NCBI GenBank assembly: GCA_963777595.1
Contig: CAVZRE010000063.1
Location: forward strand, 7,081-71,080
Reading direction: 5' to 3'
Source: CAVVFX01 sp963777595
GTDB taxonomy: Bacteria > Acidobacteriota > Terriglobia > Bryobacterales > Bryobacteraceae
Length of the DNA: 64,000 bases
The position numbers and the translations under genes are program-made. Positions 9,076 through 16,997 of the stretch are shown piece after piece. Every line of letters begins with the position of its first letter. Position 1 is the stretch's first letter. The notes beneath the pieces are model-generated. The model was given only the letters and a program-made list of their open reading frames with translations, did not search any database and was not told the DNA's origin.

Positions 9076-11310
9076 ATGGCGAGTCCAACACCAGGTCCTA
9101 TCGGTCTGACGATCGATGTACTTAAAGATCTTGAATCGACGAACGATCTCAAGAGTCTTATCTCCCAAAACAGCAACATTGTTTTTCAACTTGCGTCAGA
9201 TTTAGCCAAATTTGCCGGGCAGCCCGTTTCCTCGGTATCTGGCAACTTCTCCGTTTCACTCTCGCTGACTGCCACACTGCCGACGTGGACTGCGGGTCCG
9301 GTAACGTTTTCGCTGGCGCCAAGCGCGAAGTGCACCATCACAATCGCAGCTCAGGGTGAGGACTTCGAAGCCGCCCTCAATATCGCGGACACAACCAAAA
9401 CCAGCAACGTGCAACTGGCTCCGGCAGCCGGAACGACGTACATAAACATCGATCTCGACTTCAGCCTGACGGGCAGCGCGTCAGGAAGCGGGACGCTCGA
9501 CGGCCTCACAATTTCCGGCAAGGCCGCCGGATCGACGGTAACCACACTCAGCTTCTGTCAGCCAGTGCCCTCGACCACTGAGACCTTGCAGGCTCTGAAG
9601 GTTGCATTTTCCAATATCGTTTTTCCGACCTCCCCCTCCGGCGCCCTGGACCGCATGACCGCCGGCAGTTCCAGCCGCATGACCTTCGATGGCTCACTCA
9701 GCTGGGAAGTCGATCTGAGCTACGGTCTGGCCAATTACAAGCTTTCCGCCGCGAGCTTTGGGCTTTTGCAGAAGAGCTTCACGGCCGCCGGACAGAGCCT
9801 TACGCCGCCTTCCGCGCAAATAACGGCCGGCGCTACCGCGTCCGTGAAATACTCCCACACAGATCACTTCGCACTTATCGTAACCAAGTCAGATGCGAAT
9901 TCCGCGCTTGTCTACCTGGTGCGGGCCGCCGCCAATGAAACAGATGTCAATGTCGGAATTTCCTTCGGAATCACCATCACGCCTGTTTCTGTTACCGCCG
10001 ATCCAACCCAGATCCAGGGCGCGGTCCAAGCCGTCACCGGCAGTTCTGCTCTCGCGTCGACGGTTTCGAATGTCGTCACCCCGCAGCTGAACAATTTGGA
10101 ATCCAGTCTCTTATCCGGTCTCAATTCCTTGATCAAGGAAGGGGATGGCACCGCGGGAATGAGCGTCGCTCTTTCGAACAAGCAGAACCGGGTCCTTTTG
10201 TTTAATTACCAGGTCGACCTGACCCGCCCCGTCGTGGCCACCCAGAGCTGGAACGACCTCCTCACCAGCAATGTCGCGGATGCGACCATCCTCAGCGGCT
10301 TCATCCCATCGCCCGGCTCAGGCGTTTCGCAGCAACTCAGCAAGTCAACAACGTTCCAGTTCCACTTTTTCAATCTCTTCAGCTTTATCGGGTCATCGAC
10401 ATTTTTCGACAATTGCACCGCTGCACTCGCTGCTGACGGATCGATTCAGGTCAGCGCGGATGTTGGCTTGGAGAATATCGCTATTCAGAACAGCTCGAAG
10501 GTGGACCTGAAGGTACACTTCACCGCCGTCGCAACGGAAGGGGCCACGGGCAGCCTGTCGGGGGCTAGCGTAGATCTGAACATCGAGTTCTCCGAAAACG
10601 GCAGCCCTAAAGCCGCGGCCCTCATCGGCGGCGTGTTGAGTTTGATGAATCAGCCGTCCCTCAGCTCCGTCGTCACAGCCATGGCGAATTACAGTTCGGC
10701 CCACCCTGCCGGAGCTCTCGCACTGTTGGCGACACTCAAGAGCTCTGCTTACGGCCGGCTCAACTTCTCACCGTTCATCAATGGAATCGGTGGCATACCG
10801 CGAAAAGATCAGAGCGCCGACGAGGCCAACTGGAATGCGATTCATTCGGCTGCCATCACGCTGATGGGCAAAACGGCTCCCTTTGTCACGCCGTGGAGTT
10901 TCGAAGAGTGGGGCGTTTTTAACAGCTTCTGCAATACGGGCGATTCCGGCTCCCTACCGAACCGCCGGGCAACGGGTAATGTGAACGCTGTGCCGTCGAC
11001 TTTCTTCAAAGGCAATAACCCGGGGTTCGTCGGTCCTTTCCTGACCGCAACCGGCCAGGGCATGAACCTCTTTGAAGATCTGGTTACACTCGCGACGGAT
11101 CTTCAGGATGCGACCAACGATGCCCAGTGGAAGATCATCCAGAATGATCTGGCTGCCATTATCAACGGCGACCTGAATTCCAGTTATGCACAACCGATTG
11201 CCGCATCGCTTCTCACTCAAGCCTCCGCGCAGACCGGAACCGGTATTACGGTTGCCTCAGCGCAGGCGGCCGACGCTTCCATGTTCACGACCACGCTGGT
11301 TCTCAGCTAA
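9076..11310 (+). CDS. Large beta-rich protein of unknown function, cluster gene 1
   Basis: 744 aa. The start at 9076 is chosen because AGGAAGGAAT (9061-9070) lies five bases upstream; an in-frame ATG at 9010 has no such site. No signal peptide, lipobox or membrane helix is visible. Residues 1-50 are helical (VLKDLESTNDLKSLISQNSN). Residues 55-500 alternate beta strands rich in Ser, Thr and Ala, with repeated SxSxSLTxTL and DLxFSLTG-like segments. Residues 500-744 are mixed helical. There is no catalytic motif I can name. It is followed at 232 bases by a coiled-coil protein and then by a glycine-rich protein on the same strand. I cannot assign a family. Confidence 0.85.
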   Translation: MASPTPGPIGLTIDVLKDLESTNDLKSLISQNSNIVFQLASDLAKFAGQPVSSVSGNFSVSLSLTATLPTWTAGPVTFSLAPSAKCTITIAAQGEDFEAALNIADTTKTSNVQLAPAAGTTYINIDLDFSLTGSASGSGTLDGLTISGKAAGSTVTTLSFCQPVPSTTETLQALKVAFSNIVFPTSPSGALDRMTAGSSSRMTFDGSLSWEVDLSYGLANYKLSAASFGLLQKSFTAAGQSLTPPSAQITAGATASVKYSHTDHFALIVTKSDANSALVYLVRAAANETDVNVGISFGITITPVSVTADPTQIQGAVQAVTGSSALASTVSNVVTPQLNNLESSLLSGLNSLIKEGDGTAGMSVALSNKQNRVLLFNYQVDLTRPVVATQSWNDLLTSNVADATILSGFIPSPGSGVSQQLSKSTTFQFHFFNLFSFIGSSTFFDNCTAALAADGSIQVSADVGLENIAIQNSSKVDLKVHFTAVATEGATGSLSGASVDLNIEFSENGSPKAAALIGGVLSLMNQPSLSSVVTAMANYSSAHPAGALALLATLKSSAYGRLNFSPFINGIGGIPRKDQSADEANWNAIHSAAITLMGKTAPFVTPWSFEEWGVFNSFCNTGDSGSLPNRRATGNVNAVPSTFFKGNNPGFVGPFLTATGQGMNLFEDLVTLATDLQDATNDAQWKIIQNDLAAIINGDLNSSYAQPIAASLLTQASAQTGTGITVASAQAADASMFTTTLVLS

Positions 11311-11392
11311 CCCGTGAGTTCTAACCGGACGCCCAATCCAGACGGTTGGGACTGAAGGTTTTTTCCCGCTTCACGATCCGGATCTACAGATT

Positions 11393-11427
11393 CAGCGAAT
11401 TGTCTGATGCAGCGAATTGTCTTGATG
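11393..11427. repeat. Tandem direct repeat upstream of cluster gene 2
   Basis: CAGCGAATTGTCTGATG (11393-11409) is followed at once by CAGCGAATTGTCTTGATG (11410-11427). The two units differ by one inserted T. They lie 116 bases before the start of the next gene in the only long gap of the three-gene cluster, where a regulator could bind. No strong promoter was recognised after them. Confidence 0.6.
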
Positions 11428-11542
11428 GACTCGTGTTACTTTCTTGCCGACGTTTTCCTAACTTACAGGGAATTTTGATAGATTAGCCCTGAGCCGGCCA
11501 GCCATTGCGTTACGAGAGCCTGGCTCGAAGGAGACCAATGAA

Positions 11543-13105
11543 ATGCCTCTTAACGAAGGACACGGTGTAGCCCGGGGGGTCGAACACGGTGTACGGCCGC
11601 CGGAACATGTGGTTCATCCGGTCGATCCTCTCTCTCGCGAAGGTCTGGTATTGGATAGTGTGGCCAGGAAATTCAATGCCGATTACGAAGGCCTTTTTAA
11701 AAACACATTGGAAGCGAGCCGGCAAGAGCTGCTGCGCGCGACCGAAGTCGCCAAGAGTTATACCTTCGACCTGAACCGCTTTTGGGAGACTTCCCGCGAT
11801 GCGGCAAGAAACCAATACGTCTTCGACAAAAGAACTGAAAAGCCATGGTTTGACGAGATAAACAGCAAGCTCACGGAGACCGACGAGAAGCTCAAGAGTC
11901 AGTTGGCCAAATGGGACGAGGTCACCAGCCCCTATGCGGACCACTATCAGACCGACGAGATCTACAACGCGGCACATGAGCTTCGCAGGACTATCGAAAG
12001 CGGCATGGAGAAGGTAACTATCGACGTTTTTGGCGGCGAGCAAACCGATCCGGTCAACAGGGCCAAACAGTTATATAGCATTCGCCTGACGGGCGCGCTC
12101 GCCGGCATGGCGGAACGAATCAACAACCGCCTGGGGACGCTCGCCGCGGGTAAGACGGCGGAGTTGGTCACCATTTCCCGCCAGACGAAAGAGCTGCTCG
12201 AGAGAACCGGAAAGGACCCGATCGCGGAAAAGATTGCGGGCGAAGAAAAGGAAGCCCGCGAGAATCAGAGCGAGATCGGAAAGAACGAGTACAGCAAGGA
12301 GGGACTGCTGGACCTGATGAAGCGGGAACTCGAGTCCAGCCTGGAACTTAATCGCAAAGATTTAACCGCGCAAGAACGGCAGCAATTGAAGGAAGAACAG
12401 GAAAAGGTGCGGAAGGCTCTGGCCACGTTTAGAGAAGCACTCGACCACGTCGCCATGGCAGTTGGTGAAAAAACTAAGATTGCGAATGGCAGGAGCGATG
12501 TCTTCGGCGATTTCAGACATTTGGTTGCACAAAAGCTCACACCTAAGGAGTTCGCCAGCCGTAAGGACCGCTGGGAACGCGCAGCCGTGACTTTGGCGGG
12601 CGTGGAAGGGCGGTTTACGAACGCGGTGCTGAAGACGACTGCGGAGGGTACGCAAAGGGCACAGGAGCGGCAGGAGCGCTATCAACAGCTCCTCGACGAT
12701 GCCAAAACGTCTGCCGCCAAAGATCCCGCAGGCTATTGGCGGAAAGTGAAGGGGGAGTTTTTCGATCAGATAGAGGCAGTGTCGGGAAGAGAGCTGAAAG
12801 AAACCCTCAACGAGGCTTTCAAATCCGACATGGCGAAGCAACTTCAGGATTGGAACGATCAATCGAAAAGAACACGGCTCGATCCGGTCAAATTGCAGGA
12901 GATTGCAACCAATCTGATTGCCACCATCACGAACTATTCCGAGCGGGCCGAGTTCGCGCTCCGATCGGAAACGAGAACCGCGGACACAGCGGTTGCGCAA
13001 GCTTTGCAGGAGGCCGGCGATGGTGTTCAGGCCGCACTGGCAGCGCTGCGCACGGCGATGACGGCCAAGCTCCAATTGCTGTTCGACAAGGGCGCATTCA
13101 ACTGA
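11543..13105 (+). CDS. Coiled-coil protein of unknown function, cluster gene 2
   Basis: 520 aa. AAGGAG (11528-11533) is nine bases before the ATG; another ATG five bases earlier is out of frame. The protein is almost all helix and highly charged, with coiled-coil-like stretches at about 110-140 (NSKLTETDEKLKSQLAKWDE), 230-300 (KRELESSLELNRKDLTAQER, then QQLKEEQEKVRKAL) and 350-400. No signal peptide, no membrane helix and no motif for catalysis. It stops 25 bases before the next gene, so the pair is an operon. It could be a structural or scaffold partner of the glycine-rich protein, but this is inference from adjacency only. No family recognised. Confidence 0.82.
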   Translation: MPLNEGHGVARGVEHGVRPPEHVVHPVDPLSREGLVLDSVARKFNADYEGLFKNTLEASRQELLRATEVAKSYTFDLNRFWETSRDAARNQYVFDKRTEKPWFDEINSKLTETDEKLKSQLAKWDEVTSPYADHYQTDEIYNAAHELRRTIESGMEKVTIDVFGGEQTDPVNRAKQLYSIRLTGALAGMAERINNRLGTLAAGKTAELVTISRQTKELLERTGKDPIAEKIAGEEKEARENQSEIGKNEYSKEGLLDLMKRELESSLELNRKDLTAQERQQLKEEQEKVRKALATFREALDHVAMAVGEKTKIANGRSDVFGDFRHLVAQKLTPKEFASRKDRWERAAVTLAGVEGRFTNAVLKTTAEGTQRAQERQERYQQLLDDAKTSAAKDPAGYWRKVKGEFFDQIEAVSGRELKETLNEAFKSDMAKQLQDWNDQSKRTRLDPVKLQEIATNLIATITNYSERAEFALRSETRTADTAVAQALQEAGDGVQAALAALRTAMTAKLQLLFDKGAFN

Positions 13106-13130
13106 GGACGGCGGAACGAGGAGGAATACG

Positions 13131-16100
13131 ATGGGGGACGTTGCGAACACTATGCCCGCGGCAGTCAGCGTTTTTGATCCGTGTTTCGCCGATACGGTGG
13201 AGCGTGGGGCGAAAAATGAGGTATTGGCGTCGACCGTCCGGACGGCGCGCGAAGTCGTACTGACCCAGGAGGCGTCCGCGCCGTCGGCAAAGGCGATCAA
13301 GATCGCTAATACGGAGAGCATCACGATCTGGGGCGACGTGGTGCGCGTACACGGAACCATTCGGACGCCGGGACGGGCCATCAAAATCTTCTGCCGGCTG
13401 CTCGATTTTATTTCAGGAACGGACGACAAAAGCGGAATCGATGTTAGCGGTGCAGGCGGCAAGGACGGGGAAGCGAAAGACGTTCGGGCCGCGGCGGGAA
13501 AGGATGGAATCAACCGGAAGGACGCTGACGGCAAAGACGGTGAAAACGGTACTCATGGCGATCCCGGGAAAAACGGGGGCACCATCGAGATTTGCTGCGA
13601 CACGATCGTGGTGTCGGGTGAAGTCATCCTGAGCGCGGATGGCGGGCGAGGCGGGAACGGTGCTCCCGGCCAGCATGGGGGACACGGCGGAGATGGGTCC
13701 ACGGGATTCACGACCGAAGGGGAGAGAGTTGGCGCGTTCGGCGGAAGTGGCGGGAGAGGCGGTCACGGCGGCGACGGCGGCAACGCCGGTAATGCCGGTG
13801 CGATCACACTCCAGTTGATGAATATCGTCCGCAGTGGAGATAAAAGCCGGCTGACGGTCCGGGCGTTCGGAGGCCGTGGCGGCAATGGCGCCGCTCCGGG
13901 AAAAGGAGGCAACGGGGGCGACGGCGGCACGCCCGCGCCGCAGATTTTCGAAAGTCGTACTGGCCATCAATACGAGCGTTTCTACCTTGGAGGGGCGGAT
14001 GCCGGCGGAGGCGGAATCTGCGGCGTTCCGGGTTACGGCGGCGGTCCTGGCGTTACAGGCGTCGTGAAGCTGGGGGTTCCGATTTCCGTGAAACCAGGTT
14101 CGGAATCGAAGTTCTATTCCAGGTTTCACTGGGATTGGCTTTACGAGGCCAAATCGCCGGCAGAGAAGGGGCTGCTCGATGCGCTGTTGGGAGCAGCGAC
14201 GGTAGCTTTTCCAGACAAGCCGCTGAGCGGACGGGATTGTGAGCCGCTCCCCAATCGGAATGAGTGCGGGCTACCGGGAAAGCCTGGCCAAGGGTCAGAG
14301 CTGGGCCGTGCCGATAAGCAAAACTTCGATCCCGCGCACCCTGAACGTACCGGTATCCATTCGGGCGCGGTTGGCAAAGTGCGCCCAAACGTCACCGCTC
14401 GCAAGGAAAAAGCGGCGAAGGCTCCAACGACGCCGGCAAAACTCGACCTCACCCGGCATCAAAAGATCGAGTACAAAGATCTTGCGGCCCAGGCTGACAT
14501 GGAACAGCTCAAGATGCTTTTCGAGTCTGTGCGGACCCGTTACCTTTTGACCGGTTCGCAAACGGATTTTGAGAATGTCCAGGTGATCATGGAAACGCTG
14601 GTGTGGCTGGCGTCGGTCGCCGAGTCGAAGGATAAGCCGCTCTTTGACGCGGCCTCGGCCACGCTAAATAATCTGAGGGAAGGATGGAACGTGTTCGGAA
14701 GGGACACCGATTTCGCCGCCTTGGGAACCCTGAAGGACTACCAGGATGATCTGACCACCATGCTTGACCTGTTCGATCCCATCGAACGCACGTATACAAA
14801 ACTCAATAAGTCTTTAAAGGCCACGAGCGAGCAGGATAAGTACTTGAAGAACGTGATCGGACGACAAAAGACTCTGATCGGCGGGCTGCAGAAGCTTGAG
14901 AACAAGATCGTGGATCAAATCAAGAGCGTGGCGGTGGAATTCCAGACTCTCGACGATGCGCGAAGGCATTCCGCAAGTGTACTGACGGATCGTCTTAACC
15001 GTCTGCGAGGTGATATTCAAGAGGCCATCGGACTTTCAGCGGCCGATTTTTGCAATCTGTTTACGCAACTCTCGTTCACCAGCGTGGAACCCTCAAGGGA
15101 AGACGGGGTGATCGGGTTCCTGGATGGTTTCGGGGCGCGCGGTGGAGCGATGGTCCTCAGCCAGGCAGGGGAGATGGTCCACAAAGCGCTCGAAAACGTT
15201 CCATCCGATACGGGGGCTCCGATCAATAAGAACTGGTGTATCCGCCGGATGCAATATCTCAACAAATCGGTGAATACAGTCGCGGGCTTGAAGGAGGCGA
15301 AAGATGGGCTCATCAAGACCGATCCGTCGGCCGAGTTTCGCCTGCTGGCGACGCGTGAGCAGTTGGAAGCGATCTGTTCCAATTTTTATGAACAGTTTCC
15401 GGTAGCCAAGGAGGCGGTAGACGTTCTCGACGAATATATCGAGACGGTCGCGGCGCGGAACGAGAAGATTGCGGAATACAACCAACTGCTTACCGAACTC
15501 TGTTACATCCGCGGCGAGAGGCAGAAGACCGAGGCGCAACAAGTGGAGGCCGAAGGTACGCAGCGAAAGACTTCGAGCCCTGGTCTGCATGCCATGGCCG
15601 GCTATGCGAGCGCGCTCCGCAGACATGCTTTGGAGCGGTGTATCGAGCAACTCTACATGGCGAGCCGGGTGCTCACTATGCAGGCGCTCGATTCGTACGA
15701 TGTGTTTGCTGACGTGCTGGGGCAGTTGGGGTCGACGCCGGGAGAACTCGATTCCAGCGCTCTCAAAGTGGGGCTGATCGACATCATCGAGAAGAAACTG
15801 GCGGAGAAGCAGAGCAAGGGTACGTTAACCGACTACGAGTCTCTGGGCAGTCGTTGTAAGGTAATCCTGACTCCGGAAAAGAATCCTCTGTTGTTTAGAA
15901 TGCTTTCGCAAGGCAAGGCCGGCACGTTCCAAATCCTGCCGGTGGGTCCCGACACGACGATGGAGCGGAATCCGTTCGCCAGGATGGCGGAAGTGAGGGT
16001 CACGGGAATTCGCTGCACCGCTATAGGAGCCACGACCAGCGACGGGACGCTGGCTTTCGAGATCACCCATCCGGGCATCGAGACATTTTACCGAGAGGAC

Positions 16101-16370
16101 GGACATTCGATCCGGCTTCGCCATACTCCGGTCACCACACCCTGCCGATACGATATGAAGTCCCCGGGTCCCCCAGGGTATGTGGCGCTTGACAGGGATC
16201 ACCGGATGATTGGTCCGTTTTGCGCGTGGATCATCAGGATTCCCGAAGCGGCAAACGATAAGCTCAATCTGACGGGGCTGCACTCGATTACCGTCGAATT
16301 CCAAGGTAAATTCCGGGCATTCCAAGCGGGCGCGGAGTCCGGGGCTCTGGCTGGGGCGGTCACGGGGTAG
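13131..16370 (+). CDS. Glycine-rich, coiled-coil and beta-domain protein, cluster gene 3
   Basis: 1079 aa with a GAGGAG ribosome binding site. Residues 40-165 have beta-helix-like strands (SITIWGDVVRVHGTIRT, then IEICCDTIVVSGEVIL). Residues 171-310 are glycine-rich with runs of GGxGGxGG (for example GGRGGNGAPGQHGGHGGDG), interrupted by beta-type segments AITLQLMNI and RLTVRAF. Such runs can form polyglycine-II bundles in adhesins and PGRS-like proteins. Residues about 430-900 are helical with coiled coils. Residues 935-1079 form a beta domain ending GPFCAWIIRIPEAAN...LNLTGLHSITVEFQGKFRAF, which loosely resembles the C-terminal beta domains of large toxin-complex subunits. That resemblance is a guess. 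No export signal is seen. Confidence 0.83.
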   Translation: MGDVANTMPAAVSVFDPCFADTVERGAKNEVLASTVRTAREVVLTQEASAPSAKAIKIANTESITIWGDVVRVHGTIRTPGRAIKIFCRLLDFISGTDDKSGIDVSGAGGKDGEAKDVRAAAGKDGINRKDADGKDGENGTHGDPGKNGGTIEICCDTIVVSGEVILSADGGRGGNGAPGQHGGHGGDGSTGFTTEGERVGAFGGSGGRGGHGGDGGNAGNAGAITLQLMNIVRSGDKSRLTVRAFGGRGGNGAAPGKGGNGGDGGTPAPQIFESRTGHQYERFYLGGADAGGGGICGVPGYGGGPGVTGVVKLGVPISVKPGSESKFYSRFHWDWLYEAKSPAEKGLLDALLGAATVAFPDKPLSGRDCEPLPNRNECGLPGKPGQGSELGRADKQNFDPAHPERTGIHSGAVGKVRPNVTARKEKAAKAPTTPAKLDLTRHQKIEYKDLAAQADMEQLKMLFESVRTRYLLTGSQTDFENVQVIMETLVWLASVAESKDKPLFDAASATLNNLREGWNVFGRDTDFAALGTLKDYQDDLTTMLDLFDPIERTYTKLNKSLKATSEQDKYLKNVIGRQKTLIGGLQKLENKIVDQIKSVAVEFQTLDDARRHSASVLTDRLNRLRGDIQEAIGLSAADFCNLFTQLSFTSVEPSREDGVIGFLDGFGARGGAMVLSQAGEMVHKALENVPSDTGAPINKNWCIRRMQYLNKSVNTVAGLKEAKDGLIKTDPSAEFRLLATREQLEAICSNFYEQFPVAKEAVDVLDEYIETVAARNEKIAEYNQLLTELCYIRGERQKTEAQQVEAEGTQRKTSSPGLHAMAGYASALRRHALERCIEQLYMASRVLTMQALDSYDVFADVLGQLGSTPGELDSSALKVGLIDIIEKKLAEKQSKGTLTDYESLGSRCKVILTPEKNPLLFRMLSQGKAGTFQILPVGPDTTMERNPFARMAEVRVTGIRCTAIGATTSDGTLAFEITHPGIETFYREDGHSIRLRHTPVTTPCRYDMKSPGPPGYVALDRDHRMIGPFCAWIIRIPEAANDKLNLTGLHSITVEFQGKFRAFQAGAESGALAGAVTG

Positions 16371-16431
16371 CAGCGGGTGGGGGCGTTAGCCGTTTTTGGC
16401 GATTCTCCGCCACATTTTGGACGTTGGTCTC

Positions 16432-16469
16432 AAACGGCCTTCAAGGAGAATGACCGTCGGCATGCGAGG
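16432..16469 (+). repeat. Dispersed repeat flanking the blaI/M56 unit, left copy
   Basis: AAACGGCCTTCAAGGAGAAT and the following 18 bases (to GCGAGG) match 19065-19100 at about 32 of 36 aligned positions, in the same orientation. The blaI/M56 gene pair sits between the two copies. Confidence 0.5.
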
Positions 16470-16530
16470 CTGACGTTCACGGGACTACAACGCGACTTTC
16501 TGCCAACGGAACACCCCGTTTGATCCGGGC

Positions 16531-16560
16531 TTGACATGCGACATCTGTCGCGCTTAGAAT
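16531..16560 (+). promoter_or_regulatory. blaI promoter with a palindromic operator in its spacer
   Basis: TTGACA (16531-16536), an 18-base spacer and TAGAAT (16555-16560) make a near-consensus promoter. The palindrome GCGACATCTGTCGC (16538-16551, six-base arms around TC) fills the spacer and has the GACA..TGTC core seen in BlaI/MecI operators. A degenerate second copy, GTGACAAGCGTCGC, is at 16561-16574, centred 23 bases downstream. BlaI-type repressors bind such sites and repress their own gene, so autoregulation by the next gene is the simple reading. Confidence 0.75.
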
Positions 16561-16595
16561 GTGACAAGCGTCGCAGATGATTCCGGCGCGAGACG

Positions 16596-16997
16596 ATGAC
16601 CATGCCCAAAACGATCGCTAAGCCGCTCACGCGCCGGGAGCGGGAAATCATGAACGCCGTCTTTGCGCTAGGCAATCGTGCGTCGGCGGAGGAGATTCGC
16701 GCGTGCCTGACGAGCCCGCCCGGCGATTCCTCGGTTCGCGTCATGCTCGCGAGGCTCGAAAAGAAGGGCTGCCTGAAACACCAGCAGTACGGCGTCCGCT
16801 ATATCTACTCGGCCACAATCTCGCCGGCTGTCGCCAAACGCACAGCGCTGCAACAGTACCTGCAAACCTTCTTCGGTGGCTCGCTGAGGCAGATGATGAC
16901 GGCTCTCGTCGCCGAGGCGTCTTGGACCGACGACGAACTCGACGCGCTCAAGGATGAAATCGACCGTGTTCGCAGGGACAGGAGAAAACAGCCATGA
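16596..16997 (+). CDS. BlaI/MecI-type transcriptional repressor
   Basis: 133 aa penicillinase-repressor family protein. The winged-helix DNA-binding part is at residues 10-75 (LTRREREIMNAVFALG, ASAEEIRACL, SSVRVMLARLEKKGCLKH, then the wing GVRYIYSA). The C-terminal helices for dimerisation carry the family's YLQTFFGGSLRQMMTALV and SWTDDELDALKDEI. A second ATG two codons in (16602) is an alternative start. The stop overlaps the start of the M56 gene (ATGA), so they are co-translated. In this family the partner membrane peptidase causes cleavage of the repressor on sensing a signal. Here the signal is unknown and need not be a beta-lactam. Confidence 0.92.
   Translation: MTMPKTIAKPLTRREREIMNAVFALGNRASAEEIRACLTSPPGDSSVRVMLARLEKKGCLKHQQYGVRYIYSATISPAVAKRTALQQYLQTFFGGSLRQMMTALVAEASWTDDELDALKDEIDRVRRDRRKQP

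Noticed and set aside
12362..13534. 390-codon open frame on the minus strand
   Set aside because: It lies antisense to two well-supported genes with proper ribosome binding sites, and its amino-acid make-up is the usual GC-rich shadow.
13641..14060. Glycine-rich DNA as a tandem repeat or CRISPR-like array
   Set aside because: The DNA units are irregular in length and sequence, and the repeat is at the protein level only.
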